Source: an uncultured Saprospiraceae bacterium (GTDB lineage Bacteria; Bacteroidota; Bacteroidia; Chitinophagales; Saprospiraceae). Taken from it: 64,000 nucleotides of DNA. The DNA is taken from positions 29,728-93,727 of the forward strand of contig CALFDU010000013.1 in assembly GCA_937950315.1 (NCBI GenBank). Direction: 5' to 3'. The translations under genes and the position numbers were made by a program. The notes under the pieces are model-generated. The model did not search any database. It was given only the letters and a program-made list of their open reading frames with translations, and was not told the DNA's origin. Within the stretch, counting starts at the first letter, position 1; each line of letters opens with the position of its first letter. Below are positions 44,888 through 54,367 of the stretch, one piece after another.

Positions 44888-45841
44888 TTAGCTATTGATT
44901 GTTTGTTGAGAATATTTTATTTCTAGGTTGTGTAGCATATCTGCCACCATGGTTTTTAGTGTAAATTCAGATCTCCAACCCCAATCGATCATGGCTTGGG
45001 TGTCATCAACATCATTGGGCCAAGAGTCGGCAATTTGTTGTCTGGAGTCAGGCTTATACGTTACTTGAAAATCTGGCTTGTGTTTTTGGATTTCAAGGGT
45101 CAATTCTTCAGGTGAAAAGCTCAAACTCGCAAGATTGTAAGAAGTCCTAATTTTAATTTTTTCCTTATCGGCTTCCATCAATTCGATGGTGGCCCTCATA
45201 GCATCTTTTAGATACATCATCGGAAGTCTTGCGTCTTTGTTCAAGAAGCATTCGTAAGTATTGTCTTTGATGGCATAATGGAAAATGTCTACTGCATAAT
45301 CAGTGGTTCCTCCTCCAGGTAGTGTTTGATAACCAATAAGTCCTGGGTATCGCACAGATCTTACATCAACATCGTATTTGTTGTGGTAGTATTGACACCA
45401 GTATTCACCAGATACCTTACTAATTCCATAAACAGTGGAAGGATCTGTGATAGAAGACTGGGGTGATTTAATCAGCTTGGATTGTTTCCCAAAAACAGCA
45501 ATGGAACTAGGGAAGAATATCTTGTCGATCAATTTTTCTTTACCAACTTCCAGCACATTGAACAGGCCTTGCATGTTGAGATCCCAGGTCCATAGAGGAT
45601 CTTCTTCTCCTTTGGCAGATAAAATGGCAGCCAAATGGTATATTGTACTTATATCGTGTTTTTGAATAATTTCTCGAAGTCTTTCGATATCTGTGATATC
45701 CAAAAGTTCAAAAGTGCCATGTACCCCTCTGTCATGGATGTCTGAAAGTACTACCTGATCTAGCCCGTATTGATTTTGGAGAGCTAAACTGAGTACACCG
45801 CCGACTTGGCCTAGTGCACCCGTTATAAGTATTTTCCCCAA
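44888..45841 (-). CDS. L-threonine 3-dehydrogenase, SDR (NAD-epimerase) type
   Basis: A 317-residue extended SDR that oxidises L-threonine to 2-amino-3-ketobutyrate with NAD+. The nucleotide loop G-A-L-G-Q-V-G is at 8-14, the catalytic Ser is in P-S-S-I-A-V-F-G at about 112-113, and Tyr138/Lys142 are in the Y-x-x-x-K motif. It is unlike the zinc-dependent MDR-type Tdh of E. coli, but matches the SDR-type TDH known from Flavobacteriia. The start codon is TTG at 45841; no ATG lies close enough upstream to keep the loop at residue 8. It is the first gene of the two-gene operon with kbl. Confidence 0.95.
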   Translation of the reverse strand: MGKILITGALGQVGGVLSLALQNQYGLDQVVLSDIHDRGVHGTFELLDITDIERLREIIQKHDISTIYHLAAILSAKGEEDPLWTWDLNMQGLFNVLEVGKEKLIDKIFFPSSIAVFGKQSKLIKSPQSSITDPSTVYGISKVSGEYWCQYYHNKYDVDVRSVRYPGLIGYQTLPGGGTTDYAVDIFHYAIKDNTYECFLNKDARLPMMYLKDAMRATIELMEADKEKIKIRTSYNLASLSFSPEELTLEIQKHKPDFQVTYKPDSRQQIADSWPNDVDDTQAMIDWGWRSEFTLKTMVADMLHNLEIKYSQQTINS

Positions 45842-45886
45842 TTTATTAGGTTTTGTTGGTTAAGGAAATCAGGATTACAATGCTGG

Positions 45887-45917
45887 TAAAGGTATCTATT
45901 CTGAACTAAAATGCAAA
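45887..45917 (-). promoter_or_regulatory. Possible Bacteroidota-type promoter of the threonine operon
   Basis: On the minus strand TTTG (45914-45917) is followed after 19 bases by TACCTTTA (45887-45894). This is close to the Bacteroidota pair TTTG / TAnnTTTG, with one mismatch at the last base. It lies 45 bases upstream of the TTG start. Confidence 0.4.
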
Positions 45918-45987
45918 CAGATTTTTGTACTTAATTGCCCAATTTTTTATGCTGTAATTTTCGGCTTTTTGTGTCTTTTATCAACAA

Positions 45988-48519
45988 TTATACGTCCTTT
46001 CTCAAGGTTTCTAATGGAGATTTGTTAACCACATCTCTGGTTGTCCAAAGGCCAATAAATAAGGTAATAAACACGACAAAGCAGAAGACCAGGATGATCG
46101 GTAAAAAGCGTATTTTATAATCAAAATCTAATTGGAATCGGACCAGAAGCCAACTTGCAACCAATGAAATAAGAATTCCAGTTGTCGCCGCCAATACACC
46201 AATCAATAAGTATTCAGTAGCATTAATTTTTAATATTTGAGCTCGACTCGCCCCCAAAGTACGCAGTAATACACTCTCACGTACTCGTTGAAATTTACTG
46301 AGAATCAATGAAGACAAAAGAACGATTAGCCCTGTCAAAATACTAAAGCCTGCCATGAACTGCACCGCATAACTGATCTTTTTTAAAATGTCATTTAAGG
46401 TCGTGAGAATCGAACTTAAATCCACAACAGAAACATTGGGAAAAGCTTTGACAACAGAGGTTCGATATGCCGCCATGACATCCTCATTGGGTGCTTTGGT
46501 AACCAATACCTGAAACTGAGGTGCGTCTTCCAAAACGCCTCGCGGAAACAACACAAAGAATCTAGTACGCATAGATACAAACTCTATCTCTCGCAGGCTA
46601 CTGACATATGTTTTCATCAACATGCCTTGTACATTGAAAACCACTTCGTCACCCAAGCCCACATTTAGGCTCTCAGCATAACCCTCATCCAATGAAATGA
46701 ATATACTATCTCCAGGGTTTTCGATACGTCCTACAAAATTACCAGCGATCAGTTTTTCTGAAGCATCCAAGGTGTCTCGGAAGGTAACTCGCGTTTCTCG
46801 ATTGGCGGCCCATCTTCTCACGCGTACTGTCGTATCTTGTAACCATTCTTTCTTAGTTCTGCCTTTCCATCCTTCGATACGCATCGTTACAATTGGGACC
46901 TCTTCTACAACCGGCAAATCAAAATCTCGTGTCGTTTTTTTCAAATCCTCCATCTGATTACTTTCGATCCCAAACAAAATCATGTTGGGTTGTGCACCCG
47001 CATCCATTGCATTGACATTTTCTAAGATCAAGCCCTGAACAATGAACAAAGTGGATAGAATAGAAGTACCCAATCCCAAGGAGACCAAAAGTATCTGAGT
47101 CTGATTGTTTGGCCTATATAAATTGGCCAAGCCTTGACGCAATACAAAACTCCAGTTTCGAGGGAAGAACTTTCTTACTGCCCAAATAATCATTTTGGAA
47201 ACCATGTACAAAATGAAAAATGCAATCAGAATACCTCCCATAAAGATCAAAGCATTGATGATCGAACCCGTAAGCGTAAAAAGAAATACCGTCAAGCAAA
47301 GAATGATCGCTGCATAACATAACCATACCAATGGGTCCCGTCGACCTGTACCTTCCTCTTGGAAATTGGTACGTAAAGTTCTCAATGGACTAATTTTTCT
47401 TATCTCCAATAATGGAATCAATGCAAATAGGATCGTTACCAACAAGCCAAGACTTAATCCTTGACCAATGGCGCTCCAGGAAATTTCTGTTGCCACCGTA
47501 AAAGGTAGAAAATCGCTAAACACTTTAGGCAATAATATTTGTATCGCCGAACCAATAAATGCACCCAGTAAACTTCCTAGAATCCCCAAAACAAGAATTT
47601 GAAGAAAATAGATGATGAAGGCATCGTTGCTTTTCATTCCCAAACATCTAAAGATGGCGATGGAAGAGATTTTATTTTTTACATAAATGAAAACACTACT
47701 AGCCACTCCGATACACCCAAGCAGTAATGAAACCAATGCTACCAAGTTCAAAAATGAATTCAAAGAATTAAAGGCTTCGTTTAGATTTTCTCTTTGGTCA
47801 TCGATGGTCCTGATTCTCATACTTTCGTTGGAGAAAGTTCGTCGGTTTTCTGACTTCCAAATATTCGCATCAAAGTCTGCTGGCACTTTGTGGAAGTAAG
47901 AATAATCAATGATACTTCCCGGCTGCGCCAAATTGGTAGAGGCGAGATTAGCGAAAGGAATATAAATGGTGGGCGCAAATCCAGCTCCTAGATTGGAAGC
48001 ACCCATATTGTTCATCAACTTGCCTTCAATGATGAAAACTTGATCTCCCAGTTTGACTTCATCGCCCGGTACCAAGCCAAACTGTTTCATGAAAGACTTA
48101 TCAACCAGAGCTGTACCATTATTTTTGAAATCTACAGCTGCTGAAGCTGGTTCAGTAATCAGTTTTCCATAAAAGGGAAAGTTCCCCTCAATAGCTTTTA
48201 CTCGCACAAACTGACTTCCTTCATTCTTGGGGACGAAGGCCATAGAAAGCAATTCCTGTTCTCTTGATTTTTCTCCTGGCAATGCTTGAATGGCTTCTGC
48301 AAGCTCTTCAGGAATTGCCTTGTTTCCAGTAACAACTATATCTGCCCCTATAATGGAAGCAGATTGTTTGTCAATATCGTTTACGATGTTTTCATTGAAT
48401 GAATTGATGGCAACCAATGCTGCAATCCCCAAGACAATGGAAGAGATAAATAGAAACAATTTACCCCATTGTGTGCGTGCATCAGCTAAAGCTGTACGAA
48501 ATAAAAAACTCCAATTCAT
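45988..48519 (-). CDS. ABC transporter permease, FtsX/YbbP-like
   Basis: An 843-residue permease with an N-terminal TM helix, a large periplasmic region, a three-helix block (about 257-380), another helix group near 400-480, and a second FtsX-type three-helix block at the C-terminus (about 710-830). Two duplicated FtsX domains plus extra helices is the YbbP layout. The class includes lipoprotein- and lipid-handling exporters (LolCDE/MacB type VII ABC). It pairs with the ATPase gene immediately upstream, with a one-base overlap (TAATG), so they are translationally coupled. It probably extracts or moves a hydrophobic molecule at the inner membrane; the substrate is unknown. Confidence 0.92.
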   Translation of the reverse strand: MNWSFLFRTALADARTQWGKLFLFISSIVLGIAALVAINSFNENIVNDIDKQSASIIGADIVVTGNKAIPEELAEAIQALPGEKSREQELLSMAFVPKNEGSQFVRVKAIEGNFPFYGKLITEPASAAVDFKNNGTALVDKSFMKQFGLVPGDEVKLGDQVFIIEGKLMNNMGASNLGAGFAPTIYIPFANLASTNLAQPGSIIDYSYFHKVPADFDANIWKSENRRTFSNESMRIRTIDDQRENLNEAFNSLNSFLNLVALVSLLLGCIGVASSVFIYVKNKISSIAIFRCLGMKSNDAFIIYFLQILVLGILGSLLGAFIGSAIQILLPKVFSDFLPFTVATEISWSAIGQGLSLGLLVTILFALIPLLEIRKISPLRTLRTNFQEEGTGRRDPLVWLCYAAIILCLTVFLFTLTGSIINALIFMGGILIAFFILYMVSKMIIWAVRKFFPRNWSFVLRQGLANLYRPNNQTQILLVSLGLGTSILSTLFIVQGLILENVNAMDAGAQPNMILFGIESNQMEDLKKTTRDFDLPVVEEVPIVTMRIEGWKGRTKKEWLQDTTVRVRRWAANRETRVTFRDTLDASEKLIAGNFVGRIENPGDSIFISLDEGYAESLNVGLGDEVVFNVQGMLMKTYVSSLREIEFVSMRTRFFVLFPRGVLEDAPQFQVLVTKAPNEDVMAAYRTSVVKAFPNVSVVDLSSILTTLNDILKKISYAVQFMAGFSILTGLIVLLSSLILSKFQRVRESVLLRTLGASRAQILKINATEYLLIGVLAATTGILISLVASWLLVRFQLDFDYKIRFLPIILVFCFVVFITLFIGLWTTRDVVNKSPLETLRKDV

Positions 48520-49220
48520 TAGTTTGATTTATCGGATACAACCAATCCACTTTTTAATCTGATGACGCGACTTGTCCTTGAAGCCAATTCCAAATCATGT
48601 GTTACAATGATCAGCGTTGTTCCTTTTTCTTTGTTCAAATCAAAAAGTAAGTTTTCTATTTTATCTCCTGTTTCTCCATCTAAATTTCCTGTAGGTTCAT
48701 CTGCAAATAGAAGTTTCGGCTCATTGCTAAAAGCTCGGGCAAGTGAAACCCTTTGTTGCTCGCCACCGGATAATTGATTAGGGTAATGGTTGGCTCTGTC
48801 TTTTAATCCAACTCTGTCCAGAAGTTCTAGTGCTTTTTCTTTCACTTTTTTCGCGCCTTGTAGTTCGAGCGGGATAGTGACATTTTCTAGAGCTGTCAGG
48901 GTAGGGATCAACTGAAAATTTTGGAAGATAAATCCGACATTTTCGTTTCTCAAGAGAGCACGTTGGTCTTCATCAAGTTCACTTATGTTTTTGCCAAACA
49001 AAGCAACAGAACCATTGGTGGGTTTGTCAAGGCCTGCACACAATCCAAGTAAGGTGGTTTTGCCGCTTCCTGAAGGTCCCACGATGGAGACTGTTTCACC
49101 CGCTTGGATATTGAAATTTACATCTTTCAGGACAGTAAGATCTTTGGCGTTGGACTTGTAGGTTTTGGAAAGGGATTCGATTTTCAAAACATCCTGTTTG
49201 TCGATTGCGTTATCTATCAA
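48519..49220 (-). CDS. ABC transporter ATP-binding protein, YbbA/LolD-like
   Basis: A 233-residue ABC ATPase with Walker A G-P-S-G-S-G-K-T at 48-55, Q-loop at about 100, signature L-S-G-G-E-Q-Q at 150-156, Walker B L-L-F-A-D-E at 170-175 and the switch His208. It belongs to the MacB/LolD group by its E-N-V-x-(I/L)-P-L-x-L and H-Y-P-N-Q-L-S-G-G segments. The start appears to be TTG at 49220; no in-frame ATG lies nearby, and a later TTG (about residue 12) is also possible, so the N-terminus is uncertain. It drives the YbbP-like permease. A TesA-like esterase gene is divergent, only 46 bases away from this start. Confidence 0.93.
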   Translation of the reverse strand: MIDNAIDKQDVLKIESLSKTYKSNAKDLTVLKDVNFNIQAGETVSIVGPSGSGKTTLLGLCAGLDKPTNGSVALFGKNISELDEDQRALLRNENVGFIFQNFQLIPTLTALENVTIPLELQGAKKVKEKALELLDRVGLKDRANHYPNQLSGGEQQRVSLARAFSNEPKLLFADEPTGNLDGETGDKIENLLFDLNKEKGTTLIIVTHDLELASRTSRVIRLKSGLVVSDKSN

Positions 49221-49266
49221 TGTTGTGCTTTTACTTTTTATTAAATTGCAGTACCAAATAGAAAAG

Positions 49267-49962
49267 ATGAATCATAAAATATCAATTAGCCTATTTTTGC
49301 TATTTTTCGTTTTCAGTAGTGGCTGCGAAAATAAACAAACTCCAGCCAAACAAGTTGATAATCAACCCAGTGAATCAACTACAAATACGATAAACGAGAA
49401 GAAAAAGCCTACCAACAAGAATATATTGTTCTTTGGTGACTCGATTACCGCCGGTTATCAGCTAGCCGAGGAAGATGCTTTCACTTATTTAATCCAGCAG
49501 AAAATTGATAGTTTGAGCCTTGATTGTACCGTTATCAATGCGGGATTGAGTGGTGATACTAGTTCAGGAGGGTTGAATCGAGTGGATTGGGTGCTAAAGC
49601 AGCATGTTGATATTTTTTTGCTTGAGCTCGGGGCAAATGATGCTTTGCGAGGCCTAGATCCAGTAGAAACTGAAAAAAACCTAAAGGGAATCATTGAAAA
49701 AGTGCAACAAAAGTATCCTCAATGTGATATAGTGTTAGTAGGTATGATGTCTCCACCTAATATGGGCATCAAATATGCCGACCAGTTTAATGAAATTTAC
49801 CCTAAACTAGCCAAGGAATATGGGTTAGGCTTGATTCCTTTCTTGCTTGAAGGTGTTGCTGGAGTAGTTGAGTTGAACCTTCAAGACGGTATTCATCCTA
49901 ATAAAAAAGGGCATGAAGTCTTAACGGAGAATATATGGCAAGTTTTAAAAGACTATATTTAA
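49267..49962 (+). CDS. TesA-like arylesterase / SGNH hydrolase, lipoprotein
   Basis: A 231-residue protein from the ATG at 49267; the frame extends upstream to a TTG that would overlap the divergent ATPase gene. A lipoprotein signal with lipobox S-S-G-C (Cys20) and a ~30-residue polar linker precede the SGNH domain. Block I is G-D-S-I-T at 57-61 (nucleophile Ser59), block II Gly is near 93-95, block III G-A-N-D at 122-125 (Asn124), and block V D-G-I-H-P-N gives Asp207 and His210. The family hydrolyses acyl thioesters, arylesters and lysophospholipids. In E. coli tesA is also divergent from ybbAP, so the association is conserved. The lipid anchor suggests periplasmic action. Confidence 0.93.
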   Translation: MNHKISISLFLLFFVFSSGCENKQTPAKQVDNQPSESTTNTINEKKKPTNKNILFFGDSITAGYQLAEEDAFTYLIQQKIDSLSLDCTVINAGLSGDTSSGGLNRVDWVLKQHVDIFLLELGANDALRGLDPVETEKNLKGIIEKVQQKYPQCDIVLVGMMSPPNMGIKYADQFNEIYPKLAKEYGLGLIPFLLEGVAGVVELNLQDGIHPNKKGHEVLTENIWQVLKDYI

Positions 49963-49987
49963 TATAGAGAAACACCATAATAATCAA

Positions 49988-51832
49988 ATGATCAAATTTA
50001 TAGCAACTGTTCCTTTTATCTTTTTTTGCCTTTTCTTGCAAGCACAAGAGATTTGTGACAATGGAATCGACGACGATGGCGATTCGCTGGTTGATTTGAA
50101 TGACGATGATTGTGATTGCTTTTTCGATTTTCCTTCTGGCCTCATTCCCAACCCATCCTTTGAAGAAAGGACATGTTGTCCAAATGGGGAAGGACAATTA
50201 AACTGTGCAAATGGGTGGATTCAAGCATCAGCTCCTACGACAGATTATGTGCATACTTGTGGTGTTTTAGGAAATCCTTTTTTAGGAAAAGAAGCGCCGT
50301 TGCCTTTTCCGGATGGAGATGGCGCCATTGGTTTTAGGGATGGGAAGCCCAATAATCCCAATTTTAAAGAATATGCAGGAGCTGCCTTGACGGAAGATAT
50401 GGAGCCTGGCAAACAGTATCGTTTGGACTTTTTTACTGGATTTCCAGATGATGATGCCAGTATCAGTTTTGACATGTCTTTGTATGGACATGAAAGCGCA
50501 GGAGCGTTGCCCTTTGGGGGAGGTTCAAATACCATTGGTTGTCCCGCCAACGTGAATGGATGGGATTTGATAGATAGAAAAACAGTGACAGGTAGAGATG
50601 AATGGGTTAATGTTGTTTTTGAATTTGTTGCCAACAAACCATATCGATCTATTGTATTGGGGCCTTCATGTGATCCACACCCGCAGTTTTCTGATGATCC
50701 TTATTTTTTCTTTGATAGATTACTGCTAGCAGAAAGAGAAGAATTTGGTTTGCCTTATTCAGAAATTACAGGAAGCGTTTGTGCCGATGGATTATCATTG
50801 ACTGTTGAGTTACCGGAAGCAATCAGCTATCAGTGGTACCTTGATGGAGTAGCATTGTTGGGGGCAGATACTCCGACGATTACACTCAATGAGTTAGAAG
50901 ATCCACTTGGACAATATCAAGCGATCATTGAAACGCCTGATGGTTGCTTTGTCAGTCAGACCTACGACATGGTCATTCCATTCTACGAAGAAACGATAAC
51001 GGAATTTATATGTAGCGGTGAAAGTTACCTTCTTGGCGACCAACTCTTAACTCAAGCAGATATGTATGAAAGTCTTTTACTTGCCTCTGATGGTTGCGAT
51101 AGCATGGTCTATTTGGATTTAATTGTTTTGGATCATACGACTGGAACTAGAGAAGATTTAATTTGTGAAGGCGATGTACTATCAGTCGATGGTTTTGAAT
51201 TTTCGGAAGAAGGTTCATTTAGCTATGTCATAGACAATCTAGCAGGATGTGATAGTACAGTTACCGGTCAATTAACAGTTATTCCTTCCAATGAAGGACT
51301 CAAATTGGAGGAAGAGCTGATCGAATTGAAGTTGGGAGAATTTGTAGACGTTTCTACAAGTTTTGTTGATCCAGCCATCACTCAGTTCTCTTGGCAGGAA
51401 ATAGGTGGAGGCATAGTTTCTACCGAAGAAAATTTAGAAGGTTTTAGGCCTTTAGAAAATACAAGCCTGATTTTGACAGGTTTGGATGAATTTGGCTGCC
51501 CTTCTATTGATACAGTGGAGTTCCGAGTAGAAAGAGACATCAGTGCCTTTATCCCAAATATATTTACTCCGGACGACCCTAGTATCAATCAGACATTCCA
51601 AATATTTGGGTCACCTTCTGTTGAGCAAATCGCTGAGTTGTACATATACGATCGATGGGGAGCGCTGGTTTATTCTTCGTTTAATACAGGTCCGCTTGAT
51701 GGATATATAGGATGGGATGGACGCTTCCAAGGTGTCAAAGCACTGAATGGAGTATATGTATATCACGCTATTTTAGACATTGTTGATGGTACGCAGGAGG
51801 TTTACTCGGGAGATGTCACCCTGATAAGATAG
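49988..51832 (+). CDS. Secreted protein with T9SS type B (gliding-motility-associated) C-terminal domain
   Basis: A 614-residue exported protein. The signal peptide (about 1-20) ends L-F-L-Q-A-Q. Then comes an Asp-rich motif (D-N-G-I-D-D-D-G-D-S-L-V-D-L-N-D-D-D-C) of the type frequent at the mature N-terminus of Bacteroidota surface proteins, possibly Ca2+-binding. The middle contains a lectin/jelly-roll-like region with Cys pairs (about 45-250) and Ig-like segments (about 260-500). The C-terminus from about 515 (F-I-P-N-I-F-T-P-D-D ... Y-D-R-W-G ... G-W-D-G ... N-G-V-Y-V-Y) is a clear T9SS type B tail, as in SprB-type proteins, so it should be surface-exposed. The binding target is unknown. 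It lies 25 bases after the esterase gene. Confidence 0.92.
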   Translation: MIKFIATVPFIFFCLFLQAQEICDNGIDDDGDSLVDLNDDDCDCFFDFPSGLIPNPSFEERTCCPNGEGQLNCANGWIQASAPTTDYVHTCGVLGNPFLGKEAPLPFPDGDGAIGFRDGKPNNPNFKEYAGAALTEDMEPGKQYRLDFFTGFPDDDASISFDMSLYGHESAGALPFGGGSNTIGCPANVNGWDLIDRKTVTGRDEWVNVVFEFVANKPYRSIVLGPSCDPHPQFSDDPYFFFDRLLLAEREEFGLPYSEITGSVCADGLSLTVELPEAISYQWYLDGVALLGADTPTITLNELEDPLGQYQAIIETPDGCFVSQTYDMVIPFYEETITEFICSGESYLLGDQLLTQADMYESLLLASDGCDSMVYLDLIVLDHTTGTREDLICEGDVLSVDGFEFSEEGSFSYVIDNLAGCDSTVTGQLTVIPSNEGLKLEEELIELKLGEFVDVSTSFVDPAITQFSWQEIGGGIVSTEENLEGFRPLENTSLILTGLDEFGCPSIDTVEFRVERDISAFIPNIFTPDDPSINQTFQIFGSPSVEQIAELYIYDRWGALVYSSFNTGPLDGYIGWDGRFQGVKALNGVYVYHAILDIVDGTQEVYSGDVTLIR

Positions 51833-51850
51833 TTCAAAAAAAGCATCAAA

Positions 51851-51942
51851 AGAGTAAACTTTGGCTTTAGGCCTAATGAAGTCTGGGAATTAAAGATTTA
51901 CCTGTTTTCTTAAGATATTAGTTAGTTTAAAGGCTTTACTCT
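51851..51942 (+). promoter_or_regulatory. Inverted repeat bracketing the leader of the SulP gene
   Basis: AGAGTAAA (51851-51858) and TTTACTCT (51935-51942) are exact reverse complements, extended by CTTT/AAAG across a two-base bulge. They enclose about 75 bases, ending 18 bases before the ATG. The element may be a structured mRNA leader; chance cannot be excluded. Confidence 0.3.
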
Positions 51943-51960
51943 ATCTTTCCAGTCGAGAAA

Positions 51961-53457
51961 ATGGGAACAATTTCAAGAAACAAGATTCGGAAATACTTAA
52001 GGGAAGATTTATTGGCTGGTTTGACAGTAGCCATTCTGGTAATCCCTCAGGCAATGGGTTATGCACTCATAGCTGGCGTTCCCCCAATTTATGGGCTTTA
52101 CACTGCTTTTATTCCTTTGCTAATTTATCCTTTATTTGGATCTTCTCCACACATAATCGTGGGTTGTGCAGCCATTCCGTCTATGATGGTTTTCTCTTCT
52201 TTGTCTTCAATGGCGGAGCCGTTTTCGCAAGAATATTTGCAATTAACTGCGATGCTTACCTTTTTGGTCGGAGTTTGTCTGGTCTTTTTTCGAATCATGA
52301 GATTTGGTAAACTGGCCCGTCTTATTTCTCGTTCCGTCATTTACGGATACACAGCAGGTGCAGCGATACTGATTTTGTTGTCACAATTAAAGTATATGCT
52401 CAGGGCAAATGTAGGAGATGCTTCTAGTAGCATGGAATATGTGAAAAATCTTTTTAGTAACATGTCTAGCGTACATATCCTTTCCTTATCAATGGGAATT
52501 GCTGCAATAGTCTTCATGCTTATATTGAGGAAAATTAATCGGAAAATTCCAAGTGCCATCTTTGTGCTTCTTGGGGGGATAGTAGCTGCTTTCTTGATGA
52601 ATCTTGAGTCAAAAGGCGTTGAATTGGTGAAGGAAATTCCGGCGGGTTTGCCAAGCTTTGGATTGCCATTTTTAGATTGGCAATTAACATTGAAATTATT
52701 GCCTTATTCTTTTATTATTGCTTTGGTGGCTTATGTACAATCCTTTGCCATTGCCAAGACCTTTGCGATGCAAGGAAAGGATGATGGCCTAGATCCAAAC
52801 CAAGAATTATTTGCCTTAGGTGCTTCTAATTTAATTTCTGCATTCTTCTTCTGCTTTCCAAATACAGGAAGCCTTACCAAGTCAGCAGTAAATTATGATG
52901 CAGGTTCAAAAACGGGATTCTCCTCGCTTTTTGCAGGTGCTATTATAGGACTTGTGTTGTTGTTTTTTACCGCATACTTTTTCTATTTACCAAAAACTAT
53001 TTTGGCTGCTATTATCATGGTTGCAGTTTTAAAATTCATCAACATAAAAGGGATATTGGGTGTTTTTAAAAGTTCGGGAATTGATTTCATGATATTGATG
53101 ACTACCTTGTTGGTGACCTTATTTATCAATATCCAACTAGGTGTATTTTTGGGTGTTGTTCTATCCATTTTTGTCGGGATATATAGAGTAGGTGGTTTTG
53201 GCAGTTTTGTTAAAATATTTGCGCAAAGCGATCAAGTAGCTGTCGTAGTAAATGGCGAACTAAAACTTACCAGTCCTATCATCTATACGAATGCAAATAA
53301 CGCCAACCAAAAACTAAGAGCGCAACTTAAAGACAACGGTGATGTCACACTGAATGCCGATCATCTTGAAATGGATGCAGATGGTATTGATGTCTTGAGA
53401 ATGCTCTCGGATGAATATGGTGTGGAGATTATCAATACGGAGAAATCGATTGGGTAG
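51961..53457 (+). CDS. SulP family anion (sulfate) permease with short STAS-like tail
   Basis: A 498-residue SulP (SLC26-like) transporter. The core has about twelve to fourteen TM segments. Landmarks are the N-terminal D-L-L-A-G-L-T-V-A-I-L-V-I-P-Q-A-M-G-Y-A (the 'P-Q-x-x-x-Y-A' motif), G-L-Y-T-A-F and the later F-F-F-C-F-P-N-T-G-S-L-T-K-S-A-V-N. The soluble C-terminus (about 425-498) is a shortened STAS-like domain with V-V-V-N-G-E-L ... L-E-M-D-A-D-G. Members import sulfate, bicarbonate or related anions; the substrate is not determined. It is a single gene with a terminator downstream. Confidence 0.92.
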   Translation: MGTISRNKIRKYLREDLLAGLTVAILVIPQAMGYALIAGVPPIYGLYTAFIPLLIYPLFGSSPHIIVGCAAIPSMMVFSSLSSMAEPFSQEYLQLTAMLTFLVGVCLVFFRIMRFGKLARLISRSVIYGYTAGAAILILLSQLKYMLRANVGDASSSMEYVKNLFSNMSSVHILSLSMGIAAIVFMLILRKINRKIPSAIFVLLGGIVAAFLMNLESKGVELVKEIPAGLPSFGLPFLDWQLTLKLLPYSFIIALVAYVQSFAIAKTFAMQGKDDGLDPNQELFALGASNLISAFFFCFPNTGSLTKSAVNYDAGSKTGFSSLFAGAIIGLVLLFFTAYFFYLPKTILAAIIMVAVLKFINIKGILGVFKSSGIDFMILMTTLLVTLFINIQLGVFLGVVLSIFVGIYRVGGFGSFVKIFAQSDQVAVVVNGELKLTSPIIYTNANNANQKLRAQLKDNGDVTLNADHLEMDADGIDVLRMLSDEYGVEIINTEKSIG

Positions 53458-53470
53458 GGCATAAAAAAAA

Positions 53471-53492
53471 AAGGAGCTCTTTAGAGCTCCTT
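53471..53492 (-). terminator. Bidirectional terminator between convergent genes
   Basis: A perfect 10-bp stem (53471-53480 with 53483-53492) is preceded by a run of ten As on the plus strand, so the minus strand reads stem then poly-T. It serves the outer-membrane protein gene, and probably also the SulP gene in the other direction. Confidence 0.88.
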
Positions 53493-53512
53493 CCTATATT
53501 TTCATTGTTTAT

Positions 53513-54154
53513 TTACAAATTGTAGGTCAGACCAAACCACACCTCAATGACGCCATATTGATCTCTTCTTTCTTCATTCAAATTTAACAAGGCCTGTGCG
53601 CCATACCTCCATTTTCCAAATCCAGTCATGTATCCACCACCCACAACAGCGCTGTTCAGCCATGTCCTTTCAGTAAATGCAAAAATGCCATTGTTGAAGT
53701 CATAACCTGCCTGTAGATAAATGGACTCCAAAACTTGAAAACGTCCGAAAGTCTCTACACCAAGATCAAATTCATTGATGTCTTCTTGGTCAACGATGTT
53801 CCAAAAGTAATATTCAATCTTTGGCGCAATACCAAAAGAAAGACGTGGCAATACTTTATAAGACACGGCAGGTTTTAGACCAAACTTTAATATGGTTATA
53901 TTTGGTCCTGCTCCACTTATCCTAAAGTCACCCAGGAGATCATAGACCAATTTGTCTTTGGTCCAAAATGATTGATCTTCAGAAGCTCGAGTACTTCTTT
54001 GGCTAGAACTACGCTGACTGCCTGAATCAGATTCTTCGGTTTTTGCTGGTCTTTGTTTGCCTTTTTTCTTCTTTCTACTCTGTGCTTCAGCATCTACTGA
54101 TAGTCCCAGGACGAAGAAAAAACTTAAAAGGGCTACCAAAATTTTATTCCGCAT
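53513..54154 (-). CDS. Outer-membrane beta-barrel protein, 213 aa
   Basis: From the ATG at 54154 (a TTG at 54160 is also in frame) it has a signal peptide of ~24 residues ending V-D-A-E-A-Q. A very basic then Ser-rich linker (R-K-K-K-K-G-K-Q and S-S-S-Q-R-S-T) covers about 26-60. The last ~150 residues are alternating strands with Gly/aromatic turns typical of a small outer-membrane barrel (porin-like, 8 strands), ending in an aromatic/Leu residue (F-G-L-T-Y-N-L). The basic linker is unusual and may bind peptidoglycan or LPS. The function is unknown. Confidence 0.85.
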   Translation of the reverse strand: MRNKILVALLSFFFVLGLSVDAEAQSRKKKKGKQRPAKTEESDSGSQRSSSQRSTRASEDQSFWTKDKLVYDLLGDFRISGAGPNITILKFGLKPAVSYKVLPRLSFGIAPKIEYYFWNIVDQEDINEFDLGVETFGRFQVLESIYLQAGYDFNNGIFAFTERTWLNSAVVGGGYMTGFGKWRYGAQALLNLNEERRDQYGVIEVWFGLTYNL

Positions 54155-54367
54155 AATCAATTATTTGTTAACAAAACTCTTAAATGAGCCAAATTGTTTT
54201 CTAGACTTGAGACGTTACAAATTATTTAACGTTACATAATAAAGACGTATAATCTCAAGTTGGTATTAAAACCAACGAACTTAACTCAATCTAGTTTCAA
54301 GATTAAATTTAAGGGAAAGGTTTTACTTATTACATTATACCAAATGATAATTTGTAATTAACTGAAA

